NCBI GenBank assembly: GCA_019843655.1
Contig: JACDQD010000001.1
Location: forward strand, 39,707,392-39,771,391
Source: Lethocerus indicus
Taxonomy: Eukaryota > Arthropoda > Insecta > Hemiptera > Belostomatidae
Direction of reading: 5' to 3'
DNA: 64,000 nt
Shown here: piece by piece, positions 1 to 12,472 of the stretch
How the letters are laid out: each line of letters starts with the position of its first letter
Position numbering within the stretch: position 1 is the stretch's first letter
Made by a program: the position numbers and the translations under genes
Notes under the pieces: generated by a model
Seen by the model: the letters and a program-made list of their open reading frames with translations, nothing else
Database searches by the model: none
Told to the model about the DNA's origin: nothing

Positions 1-1010
1 AATTATAAGCAGATACATATTTTTCTGAGCTCGTCCAACAACTTGGGAGAGGGATCGTATGTTAGGGAGTAATAAATTAATTCTAACGTAAAAATTGATA
101 TTTAAACATAATATGGAGCACATAAAATTAATATCTAATTATGAAAACACCCGCCACAATGCGCCTTGTAATATTGGCATAACACTTTTACGGATTTCCA
201 TCGATAATCCTGTTATATATCTTGTTATTATTATAGATATATTAATTAATCCTCCTTATAATATTGGCACAACGCTATTACTGCTTTCCACCGATTTCGT
301 TATTATTTTAGATATATTAATTACATCGTTTGTACACTGGTTAGTAGATATTTTTCTGAGCTCGTCAACCGCTGGGAGAGGGTTAACCGCGTGTTAGGGT
401 TTAATAAATAATTCTATCGTAAAAATGTTCTAATTTCTAAAATTCTAACATATTAAGAGGCACAGAAAAACATTTAATTAAGAAAATGACGAATACGTAA
501 CACAGATAAAAAAAAATCACGCCTTACTTAGTCGTGATATTGGAACAACCCTTTAATCATTTCCACGGATAGCCTTATATTAAATAACATAGTTTCTAAT
601 ATTATATCTATTGTACTCCAATTAATCGTCAATTAACAAGATGTCCGTATGCAGGAATATAAATACATTGGCTCTACATTTTCCACACTCTTCGCATACT
701 GACAGGAAGCTTATATCAAATTCCGCAGATAATCCTCTTATATTCCGTCATGTACTATGCAAACACACATTTACTAATATATAATCTAGTATATATTGAT
801 AATTATTTTCCTTTGTTTAACAAAAAAAATCTGTGATCAGGAATGTAAATATCGGTTGGAGGCTTTATTGTTCATTCTTTCCTACGGGATCAATGGAATA
901 CGGACGGTACGGCATTATGAACCGAATATAAATCACAAAATATTATACAATATAATCGGGGTTATCAAATTCTCCCCTAAACCAATGCCGGGGAGGGAAT
1001 AATTCTATTC
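1..1010. repeat. Degenerate tandem-like array at window start
   Basis: Two related blocks are repeated. Block one contains TTTTCTGAGCTCGTC at 21-35 and again at 352-366 (offset 331), each followed by a GGGAGAGGG core, then TGTTAGGG and an AATAAAT...TAATTCTA stretch. A weak third trace (GGGAGGGAATAATTCTAT) is near 990-1008. Block two begins ATATTGGCA/A-AACA and includes TTTCCA(T/C)CGAT; copies start near 171, 261 and 538, with a weaker one near 670-742. The copies are about 70-80 percent alike by eye. No open reading frame of interest crosses them. The array runs off the left edge, so its real length is unknown. It may be a satellite or an internally repeated transposon; the family is not recognised. 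Confidence 0.65.
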
Positions 1011-2440
1011 TATTTTTTAACGCCATGGCGATATTAAAATTTAACACATTGTAAAATACATAGTGTTGTTCTGTTTGATAAATCAAACCTTAAAAGGCAA
1101 TGCATATCACTTGCGATGTCGGCTCGCCTATTTGTATTTACGCTAAACCCCGGATTTCGGCTTCTCGCCACTGTAAATTGGTAGGCTCTTTTTTCCTAGC
1201 TAATGAATCTATTCGGAGCGTTCAAATTGCCTAGTGGTTCAAGTGAGAAGCTCCACGCAGTATTGAATGAAATTCATATCGCACGTTAAAATGAAAATAA
1301 AGAAAATCGTCTGAACTGATACGTTTGTAACCCTCTGAAGCATTTTTCCGAAGAAAATTTATAGTAATGAAGCATTACTTCAACAGTAATCCTTCGTGAA
1401 AGTTCCTCACTATACTACTTTCGATGGCGAAATGCCTCAAATGGTAGCCAAACAGGCAAATAGAGAAAGGAAATTGCAAGTGCTTATAGTGCTTAGTGAT
1501 ATGCAAGCAAATTTATTTTCGCGTCGCCATTTACCATGTTATAAATATTTGGAATACCCTAGTAATAAGTATTACGTATATAATTTTTGTCCAAGCTAAG
1601 AATCTCGGATTCATTACTGTTGGATTTAATAATATTCGCAGTGCCAATAATGTAATTGTTTTATGATATTTACCGTCACTATGGTAACCACCGCCAATTA
1701 TATTACAATGGTATATTTGGGTACTTAAACGAGTCCACAGACATCGAAGTACATTCACTTTTACACTAGGTACGAAAGTCCGCCTCACGATTTTTATTGT
1801 GAGCTGAAGGCAGTGAATTGTGAGCGATGTGTCACACACACGTGGCAGTGCCCCGCGGCGTTATTAATGGAACGGTACTGAGGATGGTGAGAAGCCCTGA
1901 ATATCACGACCGAGGAGCGTAGACTTTACGAGACGTGTAGCCCCCCATTTATTGAATTACGGCCCGGCCCTTAAACCTGTACGAATTTCAAGTCCCAGCC
2001 TTGGGACTTGGAAATGGATTCCGGAGATTTAATTACGAGATTCCAAATGTAAAATTCGCGATGGAATATCGCCTGCGACTAATGCGCAATGACAGTTACT
2101 GCGCCCCCCCCCCACGTGTAGTGACACTGCATTTGGACATTCGTAACTTTACTCCCTTCTAACAAATATATGTTGTACATCATCAGTCAGTACCATCGCT
2201 TTTGTGGTCTTCTGTGTCAACTCGCTGATTTGACCTCAATCTGGACCGGTTTGGTTATCCCACCATCATCACTTGCATTCCGTCCGTAATATAGTAAGCG
2301 TCGAAACTAATTCTCACAAAATCCGAAATAATAACACATACGCTGGGGAAGCCATTAAACATTCTTCTTAAATAAATAGGAGTGAAGTAGCAGTGCAGAA
2401 AGGATGCTTCAACAGCACCTGACATATGTACGAGATGCAT
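1011..2440. other. Non-coding stretch with one hammerhead remnant
   Basis: No gene is recognised. At 1142-1172 the minus strand carries a decayed copy of the hammerhead repeat: GGCGAGAAGCCGAAA followed by a damaged stem III and TAGC, with the CTGAAGA half lost. The rest is AT-rich unique-looking sequence. A C-rich run (CCCCCCCCC) lies near 2104-2112. Confidence 0.4.
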
Positions 2441-2685
2441 CATATATTACTGAAGAAATGCTACTGACCCCACCTTGAAGCCGAAACCGGACCTATATTT
2501 AATTTTTATATTTATGGCAAAGTCCAACAAACCGCAGAAATTAATTCTCACTTTTACGGGCCGATGCAATTAATTGTATTGTTAATAAGCGGCATTAGTT
2601 ATGCATATACTTACTGTCAGGAGGTTGACTCTGAAAGTACCTTACAATATTATTGACTCGATGCTACTGAAGATGGCGCGAATTA
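2441..2685 (+). repeat. Two decayed hammerhead-repeat copies
   Basis: At 2459-2493 GCTACTGA is followed by a damaged stem II region, then AAGCCGAAACCGGACC. The 3' half of the motif is kept while the AGA of CTGAAGA is lost. At 2662-2680 a second copy reads GCTACTGAAGATGGCGCG, which keeps the 5' half and loses the GAAAC half. Both have the GCTA that forms stem I in better copies. Neither can fold into a full ribozyme. They belong to the same repeat superfamily as the foldback elements further right. Confidence 0.55.
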
Positions 2686-4856
2686 AATTAGAAAACGTAG
2701 ACCGATAATGGAGCGAGCGAAAATATTTATCCGTTTACCTAAATAGTGCCTATGGTTTTCTAACAGAAATTTTCCGGAATGTCTATACAGTAAATTTCGT
2801 AGCTTTTTAATTTTTATTTTACATCTATATATTTATTTTAAATAACCATCTGTTCTTTTTTGTTTTTTTTAGTTCTTTTCAGGAAATTTCAAATTCGAAG
2901 TAATTTGTACGGAGCAAAACAACCTGGGACCGTAAAATAAATTTACGGTCTCTATCCTATTAAGCGCGGAAGTTTTTCTAAAACTTGATAATTTTCTTAA
3001 ATCGGCGTGCCATCCGGAATCGGCTACGTGCGGAAATTTTGCGAGTCCGTACAGGGCTGGGGCTTCTCCCTCCACCCACCAGAATTTCGTATTAATTTGT
3101 TGCTATTTTTATATTTCCAAAGCGCAATCGCTCACTAGTGCACTATTGCTTTATGCCGTAGTATTGTTTTTTTGTTTTGTGTCGTTGTTTATTGTTTTTT
3201 AATTTCGAGGGACGCCTTGTCCAGGTTTGTATCTTGCGGAGCTGCCAACCTTAGATACCTCTAACATTACCGAGCCATTTGCAGGATGGATTCCTCTGTA
3301 TCTTCATTGGCCGTCAGGTGGGAGACTCAAGTACCCTTTCAATGAATGTGGGTTCCACCGTTTGTTATATTTATGCTCTCGGGAATCATCACTGATCTGA
3401 TAAGTGGACCGTATTTAGGTCCGACAAACATTTTCTACACCCACCCGCATCGAAAAAAATAACGTTTAATCTATTACTCCTTCGGTCCATTCAAATTTTA
3501 AGCGGATAAATACATTCGGCGCCCGGGTCTCTTTCATTCGGTTATAAAAACAATTCGTATTTTATAAACGCCGCTACGATAATTAAATTGGAGTCCCATT
3601 CGTTCGGTGATCCTAATTTAATTGTTTTATATGCTCCCTTTCCTGTAAAACTCTCCTGCATGAAAAGCGACCGTTAGGGGCCAACTAAGCAAAACAAAAC
3701 TCAGATTGGAATAATTCTATTCAACGATATTCCAATTCAGCGATTCGAGATGCTGTGAACTTCACTATTCCTCTACCTCTGGGTTCAATGTCCAGAAATA
3801 CTGTAAATATTTTAGCCTAATGGAAAATATTCCTGTCAACCGGTAAATGTAAGGAACCTAAAAGCGATATATCACAATATTACCAACCTTGGTGATAATT
3901 ACACGTAACATCCACAATATGTAATTATCAAATACAATTTATCTCAGTGAGAAAATCGACTGATGGGAGAGTTTATTAGGCCAAACTTTGGATTTTATTA
4001 AGTGTTTTTTTAAAAAAATTGGTTCCGGTTACACATAATAAATACAAATAAATTCTTGAATAAGGGAACAAAGTAAAAAGAAAATTGTACCAATCAAAAA
4101 CACGAATGGCGATTGCGCTTTACAAATACGATCTACAAGAAATCTGAGGTGCGTAAGAATTCTGTGGCGGTAAGTTTATCGACTTCGAGATACAAAGGGA
4201 AGATATTTTACGAGAATAAACAAGTCGAGAGGCGGAACATTTGGCAACGGCTGCCATTATTTGGCACCTGGCAATCCGGCTAATTGTCGACACCCCGCTA
4301 CCAATTTCTCTCGCCGTAAATTTCAAAAAGGCCGACGCTCGGTCGATAGACAAGTTAACGTTGGCGGCGTTACAGAATATAATAGCGCACCCTAACAAGT
4401 GACCCGTCGTGTGTTAATAATACCAACATTTCACTTTTCACTTACTCCACACATAGGAAATAATAACGATGGTTATATTAGGGTGATAAACAAAATAATT
4501 AGCAATTGAATACTTTGGAGAAAGTCACTTGGACTCTTCAGTCGGCTTTAGGGATTGTCCGGGAAGTTACGGGACAAGAGAATTAGATTTGAGTGTAATT
4601 ATGAAATCGCAATATGCAGGTCGTCGTGGATAATATAATGGGTATTAATAATATGGAAAATAATGGATTGTAAGGATTTAATTTTTTTAATATTTCTAGG
4701 TTATGATTATCAGGCCTACATAACCTACCGGATCGTCACGAGAGGTTGATTGTCTTTTAAGAGCATTGTAGAGATGATTGTTTCCACTGGATTAGGGATC
4801 TCAATGCCCATCTCGAAAAAACTCGAGAACGGACAACCGGGTCAACATACCGGCCC
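2686..4856. other. Non-coding AT-rich stretch
   Basis: No gene, RNA gene or clear repeat is recognised. Short open frames here (for example 4120-4398 on the minus strand) have no recognisable domain and no good splice context. Sequence near 4700-4845 may be part of the repeat that ends in the hammerhead remnant at 4858. Confidence 0.35.
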
Positions 4857-4893
4857 AGTGCTACTGACGATGGCGAGAAGCCGAAATTGGCAG
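4857..4893 (+). repeat. Hammerhead-like motif, variant core
   Basis: The sequence reads GCTACTGACGATGGCGAG then AAGCCGAAATTGGC. CTGACGA fits the hammerhead consensus CUGANGA, since position 7 is free, and GGC/GCC can form stem II. The segment after GAAA (TTGGCAG) no longer matches ACCGGTC TAGC, so stem III and the cleavage site are damaged. It is a relic of the same superfamily. Confidence 0.5.
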
Positions 4894-4944
4894 ACTCGTA
4901 GAGAGATGGAAATTTGCAAATGCGGTAATATACAATCCCTTTAA

Positions 4945-5525
4945 GACTGTGAGAAGAATTTCTGCCTACACCTCTCTTGCCTCATCTTAGAGTAGTCCCG
5001 GTTATCAAGTATCAACAGCAGTCGCTAAAACCTGAACGGAGGTTTCCACAAATGAATATCCACAATACCGTACGTGGTTTGCTATTAGGGGCTGAATCCG
5101 ACAACAAAAACTGGACATTTAATTTTTTGTATTCATAAATCTTACAGGTTCCGCAAATTCCCCTCCTTCTCTAGGTTTGGGCGATGAAAATTCTGTTATA
5201 CAAACGGTTAAAATGCGGACGGAATTTAACAGTCCGGCGAGGTATTTATAATTCATAATGTGTGACTGAAAGCGGCTCTGCCACGTCCGATTGTGGGAGG
5301 AGGTCGACACCGACGTTTGTTTAAACGCCCGACGCCGACCAGCGGACAGGAAATCCATTTTGTTTTATTACTTTTTTTTAATTGCTTTATCGTTATCGAG
5401 TGTAAATTGGAAAGGACAGCGGCGTTCCGAATTGGGCACGGAAAATGTACGTGGTGGGGTTTATGCTTGTCCGAATAAATACCTTTTATTCAATAAGAGA
5501 GGGCTTTAAATAATTGGTAAAATGA
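4945..5525. other. Non-coding stretch before LINE fragment
   Basis: No gene is recognised. Overlapping short frames on both strands at 5119-5509 lack any family signal. The block 5270-5350 is CpG-dense, unlike the flanks. Confidence 0.3.
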
Positions 5526-5529
5526 TTTC

Positions 5530-5875
5530 ACGCACCCAGGAGTTACCCCACTTCTATGTCTCGGTTTGATATTCGATACTCCTTATCAATCCCCAATTCC
5601 ATACGGCACAGAACCAGGAGGAGTTCACCGAGAGATTCCAATCAAGAGTCCTTCGCACTATCCTCACTGCGTTCACCACGAACTCAACATACCATACCAA
5701 CAGTTGACGAAGTATTAAAATTCCTCTTTCTAAAGTTTCATTCCCATCTCACTCCTCGTCCTAATTCACTCGTTGAATACCTCTCATCTGTTATCCATCA
5801 AATAAGTCACATAAGAACCGCAGTTGTACTTATAACCATACATATTGATTGTACAGTAAATAAAAAGAAAATTAA
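5530..5875 (+). pseudogene. Jockey-like LINE 3' end, RT C-terminus, decayed
   Basis: In one frame 5614-5665 reads EFTERFQSRVLRTILTAF, the conserved tail of Jockey-clade reverse transcriptases (usual form RFQSKVLRTIVNAPWYVSN). The reading then shifts by one base and continues IPTVDEVLKF near 5697-5727, again a typical Jockey C-terminal segment, before NSLVEYL. A 3' UTR follows with GTTGTACTT and GATTGTACAGTAAATAAA near 5824-5864, matching the tail of the second copy at 34.8 kb, then an A-rich end. Frameshifts and missing upstream domains show a 5'-truncated dead copy. The 5' part (5535-5590) recurs at 58125-58180. The open frame over 5556-5990 is accidental in its 5' part. Confidence 0.8.
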
Positions 5876-8435
5876 TTTTTTAAATTATTTTACTTTATTT
5901 TTTTTTAATGTGCCTGATGCCGCTATGCGCGGGTATTTTATTTTTAAAAGAAAATTATTATTATTATTTATATGCGCCGATATGGGATAATGATGGCGGT
6001 TTATTTCTATCCTCGTAAATCATAGAGCAGTAGGCTTAAAGATCAGCCGGAAGTGAAGAACTAAGCACGAATCCTGACCCCTGTTACAAAGGGATTCGAC
6101 TTAGGGTCATGACGCCGGTATCTAGTCTAGTGGCCCCCCACTCTTGTACAGTAAAACCGTGGATTAGCCCCCACGGACTTCCACTTGCTGCGGGTTCGCG
6201 CAACTCTCGGGGGACTTTCTGAATCTTTTCCCGGCGTCCGGGAAAAGCCTCGAAAATAATTAAAGAGCACAGATAAAATAGGACGACGGGCCACTTGTCT
6301 CCGGGTATTGGAATTCCACCCCACGCGAGTAGTATGAGAGCAAAACTTTCAGTCGTGCCAACCGGATGGTGGAATAAACCAAAAAAGTCATATAATCCTT
6401 TTATATAGATATTTTAATTTAGTAGTTTGTTGGAGCGATCCGGGCAGGACCAACGCCTATCACTACACTCATCGTGTGCTGTTTTTCCGTTCGTCAAGAA
6501 GCCCGCTTCCCTCGTTTCCCATTTTGTACTCCACCCGTTTAATTATTAGAATGCCGGTGTGGAGCCACTCTCCCATGGGGAGTGGAAGATATAATTAGGC
6601 GGCAGAGGTGGGTCGGTAGGGGGATCGCAGTGTATTTCTTAGCGGGGATAACGACCGGCGAATATTGGGCTTGGGGCAGTGAAGGGTCCGGCGGCCAACA
6701 CTCTCTCAAAGGGAGGCCCTCCTCGTGGCCGACTTTGAAACACACAATGGCGTCATAGAGGCACGGCCCGCGCATAAATGATGAAAGAGAGAGTGGGAGA
6801 GAGGGAGGTGAAGAGAGAGGTACCCCAGGAGCGAAGCATCGGTGTGTGGGGGGTCTCACGTCCGACTGATGTCCTTAGCTCGGACGGCTCTCTATACAGA
6901 ATGTTAAATTAATCACCACTTGAGGCAGTGACAAAGAATAGAAAAGCACACGTCCCCCGGACCTAACTCTTTTCGACTGTCCACGTCGAATTTAAAACAA
7001 GGCCGGCACGTATCTGCCCCCCTTTACCGGACCCTTCGAATTAACGTCCGTCCTTTTCCGTACAGAGGAACATTTTCTCCGGCTTTATTTCGTACTATAT
7101 TAAAAGCGGAGGATGGGAGGATTTCGGGAGGCTCGAGGAAAAATAGTAGTTAGTATTTAAAGTTCCGTTAGGAAGTCGATGTGGCGAATGAGCGAAGGAG
7201 GTAATTTGTTTTTAACTGTTTTATTGCCACAACTGTAAAATACAATCAGCTACATTGTCAATGTAGCATTACTAAAAATAGAGCATAACTGAGGAGAACT
7301 GGCCTTCCCCATTTTTAAATTTTATTTATTTTCCTTGTATGTTTTAATCACGTGGCCATTTCATTTTATGGAAACTGTTAGGAACGTTTGGGACGTCGAG
7401 AGTAAGCAGGATTAGGACGGTGTGTAATTCTGGAATTTGTGTGTGTGTGTGTGTGTGTGTTGTGGAATTTCTTGTACTGATATAAGGCAAAGTAACGGAC
7501 AAACGGGTCCGTAGGCAGGGTAAGATCGGTGACATAGCAGGGAAATCAAACTATCCAGAGGATTAGCTACTCGTGAGCGGTGTTGTTTAGTGTATTATGT
7601 CGGTGGATCTATACATCAGTACGCCTCTACAAATCAAACATTAAATAGATAGTATTTTTATAATACAAACTAAGAATTATTATTAACCTTCGATATTTTC
7701 TGCCTTCCTGCTGGCTCTCTCCCATCTACCGGTATTAATAAATCACGGATCGTGACTCTTGTTTTCAAACCGAAATGGTCAACTGCCCATTGGGGTGATT
7801 AATAAAGCGCAATTAAAAAAGAAAAAAAGAAGGATATAATGTAGGGCCCCGGCGAACGGGCGGATAAACGTTGTGTACATTAGAGGACCCAAACACGCGT
7901 TGACGGGTTAAATGCGGACGTTTAAACCCGTAAATATGCGATTCTCCCCCGGGCCCACCTACCGCCTAAATCCCTCCAATTATATATTGCCGTTTTCAAC
8001 TCTTTACGTATTTGTACGCCCCTTCTGTTACGGCGGCTTTTATGATATTTATTGCTATGACACGCATAGTGTGGACTGAGAAAACGATAATGCAGGACGG
8101 TCTATCGGCAAGCAATACTCGTACAGCTAACCTAAATTACCGGCTGAATTTTTTTGGTGAGAAGACGAAACAAGTCTGGCAACGAATTGATACCTGTAAT
8201 TAATTATTATTCCCGTAATTGTTTTCTGTTTTTTTTCTTTTACATATAAGGAGATAGCCTGTGATCTGTTATTCGCTTCTTTTTCTTTTGTAATTTAAAT
8301 GTTCGTTGTTATTCCTGTTTCTTATATGAATGTTACTAGCTGAACCATTGTCTCTGTGTTGTTTTGTAATATTCTTTATCCGTTTAATATTTGTTGCAGT
8401 TTACTAATATATGTTCTACTATTATATCTTTGTTA
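5876..8435. other. Non-coding; CpG-dense blocks and a (GT)n tract
   Basis: No gene is recognised. The block 6120-6330 and the purine-rich block 6540-6880 are CpG-dense. A (GT)n microsatellite lies at 7438-7460. The frame at 6539-6859 on the minus strand is proline- and serine-rich only because the sequence is a GAGAGG-rich tract. From 7920 to 8435 the sequence becomes AT-rich. Confidence 0.35.
7438..7460. repeat. (GT)n microsatellite
   Basis: A pure GT dinucleotide run of about 23 bases. Confidence 0.95.
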
Positions 8436-8439
8436 CATT

Positions 8440-9080
8440 GTTCACATATAGATTTAAATTTCCTGTAATTATGTATTATTTATAGTTTATCACAAGGAAT
8501 ACACGATACAAAATACGATACAGTCTTCAGTGTGATATAACTAACTGTCGAATTTGTTTCGACTTTAATATATTTTATATTGGACTGGAAGGATGGTACT
8601 CAGTAGTTTTAACTGATTTCACATTAGTTCAGGAACATTTAAAACGTATAACTCAAACGATATTAGTAGGGGTTCTGCGAGCATTCGGATTGTCAGAAAC
8701 CAAATAATGGCAAGTCAGTAACAACGTATGTTTTATCTCTCTCTGTATGACGTCTTCCGGGCTTTAGGACGGTCATGAAATGCTATGTGCACATAACTAC
8801 ACATATATACAGGCCAATTTATATAATTATAATTTATTGTATGTAAGGAACACACGAACAGAATATGGTACAGTCATCAGTACCATTAATGAGTTTTTTC
8901 TCCGTGATATAACCGGCGGTGGATTTCTATCGACTTTTATATAGCCTTTATATATAATTTTCATATAGGACTGGGTAGATTAGGGTAGTGGTGCTGATTT
9001 CATATTCGGCCATATTGAAAACATAATTTTCAGAATAAAATATTAGTAAGGGTTCTGCGAGCATTTGGTCTCATTACTGC
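8440..9080 (+). repeat. Two-copy direct repeat, period about 380 bp
   Basis: Copy one (about 8440-8700) and copy two (about 8820-9075) share an ordered set of blocks: AAGGAA(T/C)ACACGA, ATACAGTC(T/A)TCAGT, GTGATATAAC, TCGACTTT(A/T)AT, GGACTGG, TGATTTCA, ATATTAGTA(G/A)GGGTTCTGCGAGCATT. GGTTCTGCGA starts at 8671 and 9051, a 380 bp offset. The unit is AT-rich and non-coding. It is either a tandem duplication or two insertions of one dispersed element; the family is not recognised. Confidence 0.75.
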
Positions 9081-10635
9081 TATTATTTGTTTGGACCTGG
9101 TCATACCGATAATTGATCAGTTATATGATTAATATATTTTTCAGTTAATTGTTCACCAAAAGAGTATATAAATAATTTTAAATGTACTTTATTAAGAAAT
9201 AGATTTATTATTAAACGCAGAATATTTGACCTTTGCGTGACAGTGTAATGCGATGACCATCGGTACGATGAATCATCGGAAAACACCACGCGGAAATAAG
9301 TTCTCATATGACTTATTAATCTATTTAAACGTGATAAGGACCGTATTACAAATATTGTATACGTCGTTTTTCAGAATGATTGGGCTAAATAACAATAACT
9401 AAGCATTGTAAGCATTTTTTTTCATTCCATTCTATTTACTGTGCCTCGGTAAAACAAACAGTGTGGTTCCCATTTCAATTTCACCGGGCAATCATATATG
9501 AATTGAATCCAGAATTTTGTTCAATATCGATATACAATAATCTCTCTAATCCTGGCAAAGAAATGGGAAGTTTAGTCCCGGGTGACTTTCAGTTCGGGAC
9601 CGGAGATTTCCCCCGCGTCGGAAAACTCGATCCGAGAAAAATGATCCGGCGGGTCTAGCCGCGACTTCATTCGCACCGGGAATATTTAAGCAGTTATGTC
9701 TTTAGAAAATTCCGTTGCGCTCCCCAGGCATCGCCTATTGGATAGCAGACGGCCTTAAAATAGTCGCACACGCATGGATTGCTCAATACCTATAATTATG
9801 GCCGCAGAACTAAGCGAAAGGACAAATTCAAGATATTAGTTGGAGAATCCACGATGGATGGACTTTCTCACTGCCTCGGTTTATTTTGTCGCGAGGTAGA
9901 CCGGATTCGGCTTCACGCCTACACCAGCTGTATTCCGGCATAATATAGCACAATATTATACTGAGCATTGAGAGTTCGAATAGTGCGCACCAATTCCCAA
10001 ACAATAAACTGGATTGCTGCGTACACTTTTTTAATCAATATTTTAAAGATATCCATTCTATCATAATCATTTCTTTGAAAAACCGCTTATATTTTTCAAA
10101 TGCATTGAAATAAGTAGTAGTAAACCATTAAAGCGTTAATTACCGAATTTTTGTCCCCGACATTTATTTTCAACGCGCTATGCGCTATAAATAATTTTCT
10201 TAATTTTTTACGATGATTTAATGCCCTTCAGTTTACAGTTGTTATTCCCGATGGACTTTTAGTGGCAACTGGAGGGTAAAGTTTATATTAATCGGAGGAG
10301 GGGCCGGGGGAGGATAGGGCTCCGAATTAATGGGTGGTAGGCGGCTCCCCGACACTGGCGGGAACCCCACTAGTTATAGCCATGTTAATTATACAATTAG
10401 CATTGTCCCGGTATAGCCTAAACGCGCTATCGACACATCTGCCCTATCCCCCACGGCCTTAGCCCCAGCTCGCGTTTCCCGAGCGACCAGATTTTCACAC
10501 ACACCCGCCCACACGCACACACACACAAACACACACGCACACACACACAGATTTGATTCCCTTCCCCAGTTTTTCAGAGCAGAAATTTATACGAGTCCCT
10601 TCCACTATTTTAGCTCCAGCATTCGTCAATTTTTT
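9081..10635. other. Non-coding; (CA)n tract; hammerhead-like relic
   Basis: No gene is recognised. A CpG-rich block lies at 9560-9720. Near 9893-9935 the minus strand has GAAGCCGAATCCGGTCTA, a decayed match to the 3' half of the hammerhead repeat. A G/C-rich block at 10280-10500 contains GGAGGAGGGGCCGGGGGAGG. It is followed by an imperfect (CA)n tract at 10497-10551. Confidence 0.4.
10497..10551. repeat. Imperfect (CA)n microsatellite
   Basis: The run of CA dinucleotides is interrupted by CGC and AAAC units. Confidence 0.9.
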
Positions 10636-10640
10636 TTGAT

Positions 10641-10732
10641 ATACCTGTTTTGTGGTCTGCGAGGGGTTGGAATACTGTAGGTTCGTGATGTTTCTGTCTC
10701 CTCTCGCTGGTTAGGTCTTTTGCTATATAGCA
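10641..10732 (-). repeat. Solo outer arm of the foldback hammerhead repeat
   Basis: On the plus strand this begins ACCTGTTTTGTGGTCTGCGA, then GGGGTTGGAATAC, CTGTCTCCTCTCGCTGGTTA and TCTTTTGCTA. This is the reverse complement of the outer tail seen in the right arms at 12.52 and 43.95 kb. The copy stops at TTTTGCTATATAGCAAA, exactly where stem I (GCTA/TAGC) of the hammerhead would start, so the ribozyme core itself is absent. It is a truncated copy. Confidence 0.75.
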
Positions 10733-10739
10733 AATCGCC

Positions 10740-12210
10740 TGATCAAAAAGTCGTGGAAAAGGAGTAATTGAAGGTCACTTATTTTATTTACAACCTCGAG
10801 CTTATTTAATTTACAACCTAGGAACTGTGACCAAATTGCTTAAATAATGTTATTACTGTTTATTCTGTGTTGAGTTTACAGTAGTTTATGAAGTTCCTCT
10901 CGATTAATGAGTTATACAAAAAGACAATTCGGTCCCCAACTGGAAAACATATTGGACACCAATCTCCGGTGAGTGTGAAATTTTTAATCGATTAATCGAC
11001 AGGAAATTCATAAACCCCTTGTAAACACTAAATAGGGTTCGCTTGATTAGTTGTGGCCGCAAACAACTTGTTCCCATCTAAACGTACCGTTAAGGACGGA
11101 ATCCCAAATACGTAATAATAATAAGTGGCGTAACAGCCGTCTATAGTATGAGAACAGGTCCTGGGAAAAGAAAAAAATTGAAGCAAAACCAGTGTACCGA
11201 GTTTGAATTTTCCCATACGATGATAAATGTAGATAAAAGTAAAATTAAATTCCGAAAATAATACAAAGAATATTTAATCGTAATTTTCGATAATAGGCGC
11301 CAACTGAAAACAATTTTTGAGTTTGATTGTTTCCATAATATATTCGAGAAAACCGAGCCATCGAGAAAGCATAATATCACCCGTTGGGAAGCACGAAGGG
11401 CAGATCTCAATAATGCATCGACGGTTGACCCCGATACCCGGGAACGGACACGGCGTTTTAACATAAATTAGAGCAGTCATAAGTAGCTGGGGTAGTAGTT
11501 GGGGTATATTAATTCTATGAGTATATCCATAAACAATACAATTGAAACAATTAGGAGGAATGACAGGAATACGTTCGTAAATGCGATTATATTCATTGGA
11601 TGCTACGAACTATAGCAATCCTAAACCTACACGGGAGTTATGGACGTTATGAATGGAAACAGTGAAAACTGTCACAAGGACAATAAATAATGCAAACTAC
11701 AGATTAAATACACAGGTTGGTCTAACCTACTATCCATCACAAGTTATCCCGGAAATTATTGTCTTTAACTAATAAAATAAATAATAATACACAATTTTCT
11801 TTTTATTTAAGAGCAAGGCTAATACAACCAGTTTTTTTCAGTGTAGCTTTAAAACCCGAATGAGGACTTCTTCTTGTACCAATAATTAAGCCATCGACCG
11901 GCTTTCACGAATTCCCTGAAGTCATCCGAGCAGTGCAGCACTGGGACACGGCTTCCCATCGGCGGCATAGAACTATACACCTAGTTTCCAAGCAATCCTA
12001 GTTCGAATTATAGCGTCCGCATAATTTGAATAGAGACCTCTGTTGCAGCCCACATCGATAACAAGCGGTATCCCTCCCCCCACCACTACGTGTCGGGATT
12101 ATTAAAGTTTATAATCCTAAATATATCTCAGGGTACAAGGTGTTCACGGTGAGCGTTTCGCTGGGGTGGAAAATTAAAATATGGCAGCACAGAGGAGAAA
12201 ACTAATCGTA
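10740..12210. other. Non-coding AT-rich stretch
   Basis: No gene is recognised. Overlapping minus-strand frames near 11028-11480 carry no recognisable domain. No clear repeat was found. Confidence 0.3.
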
Positions 12211-12265
12211 GGCTGACCGTAGTTTCCTCGATTTTCTCTGTCCGCTTTCGCTAATTTGGTTTTTT

Positions 12266-12302
12266 GCTAGACCGGTTTCGACTGCTCGCCATCTTCAGTT
12301 GT
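12266..12302 (-). ncRNA. Hammerhead ribozyme-like motif, nearly intact
   Basis: The minus strand reads CTGAAGA, GGCGAGCAGTC (stem II with one G-U), GAAA, CCGGT, C, TAGC. All unpaired core bases of the hammerhead (CUGANGA, GAAA and a C at the cleavage position) are present. ACC/GGU gives a three-pair stem III with no loop, a reduced form reported for Penelope-associated hammerheads. The 5' strand of stem I has decayed (ACAA instead of GCTA), so self-cleavage is doubtful. Confidence 0.6.
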
Positions 12303-12433
12303 TGTGTCTGTCAGTATGGTGGTGAGTCATCCTGGCATAACGGCAGCTTGTCCGGCATCTTGTCTGCGTTTTCACTTGACTTGTACTTTGGAAGCTGATT
12401 CCAGTTTATCGCCTGACAGACGATCGGTATATT

Positions 12434-12472
12434 GGCTAATGGAGATGGCGAACGGCCGAAACCGGCCTAGAA
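12434..12472 (+). repeat. Hammerhead-like motif, decayed core
   Basis: GCTAATGGAGATGGCGAACG then GCCGAAACCGGCCTAG. The CTGAAGA core is mutated to ATGGAGA and GGTC to GGCC. GAAAC and stem II are kept. It is not expected to cleave. Confidence 0.55.

Noticed and set aside
5556..5990. 144-codon frame taken as one protein
   Set aside because: Only part of it follows a LINE reading frame; the family match switches frame inside it, so the frame as a whole is an accident of a decayed LINE.
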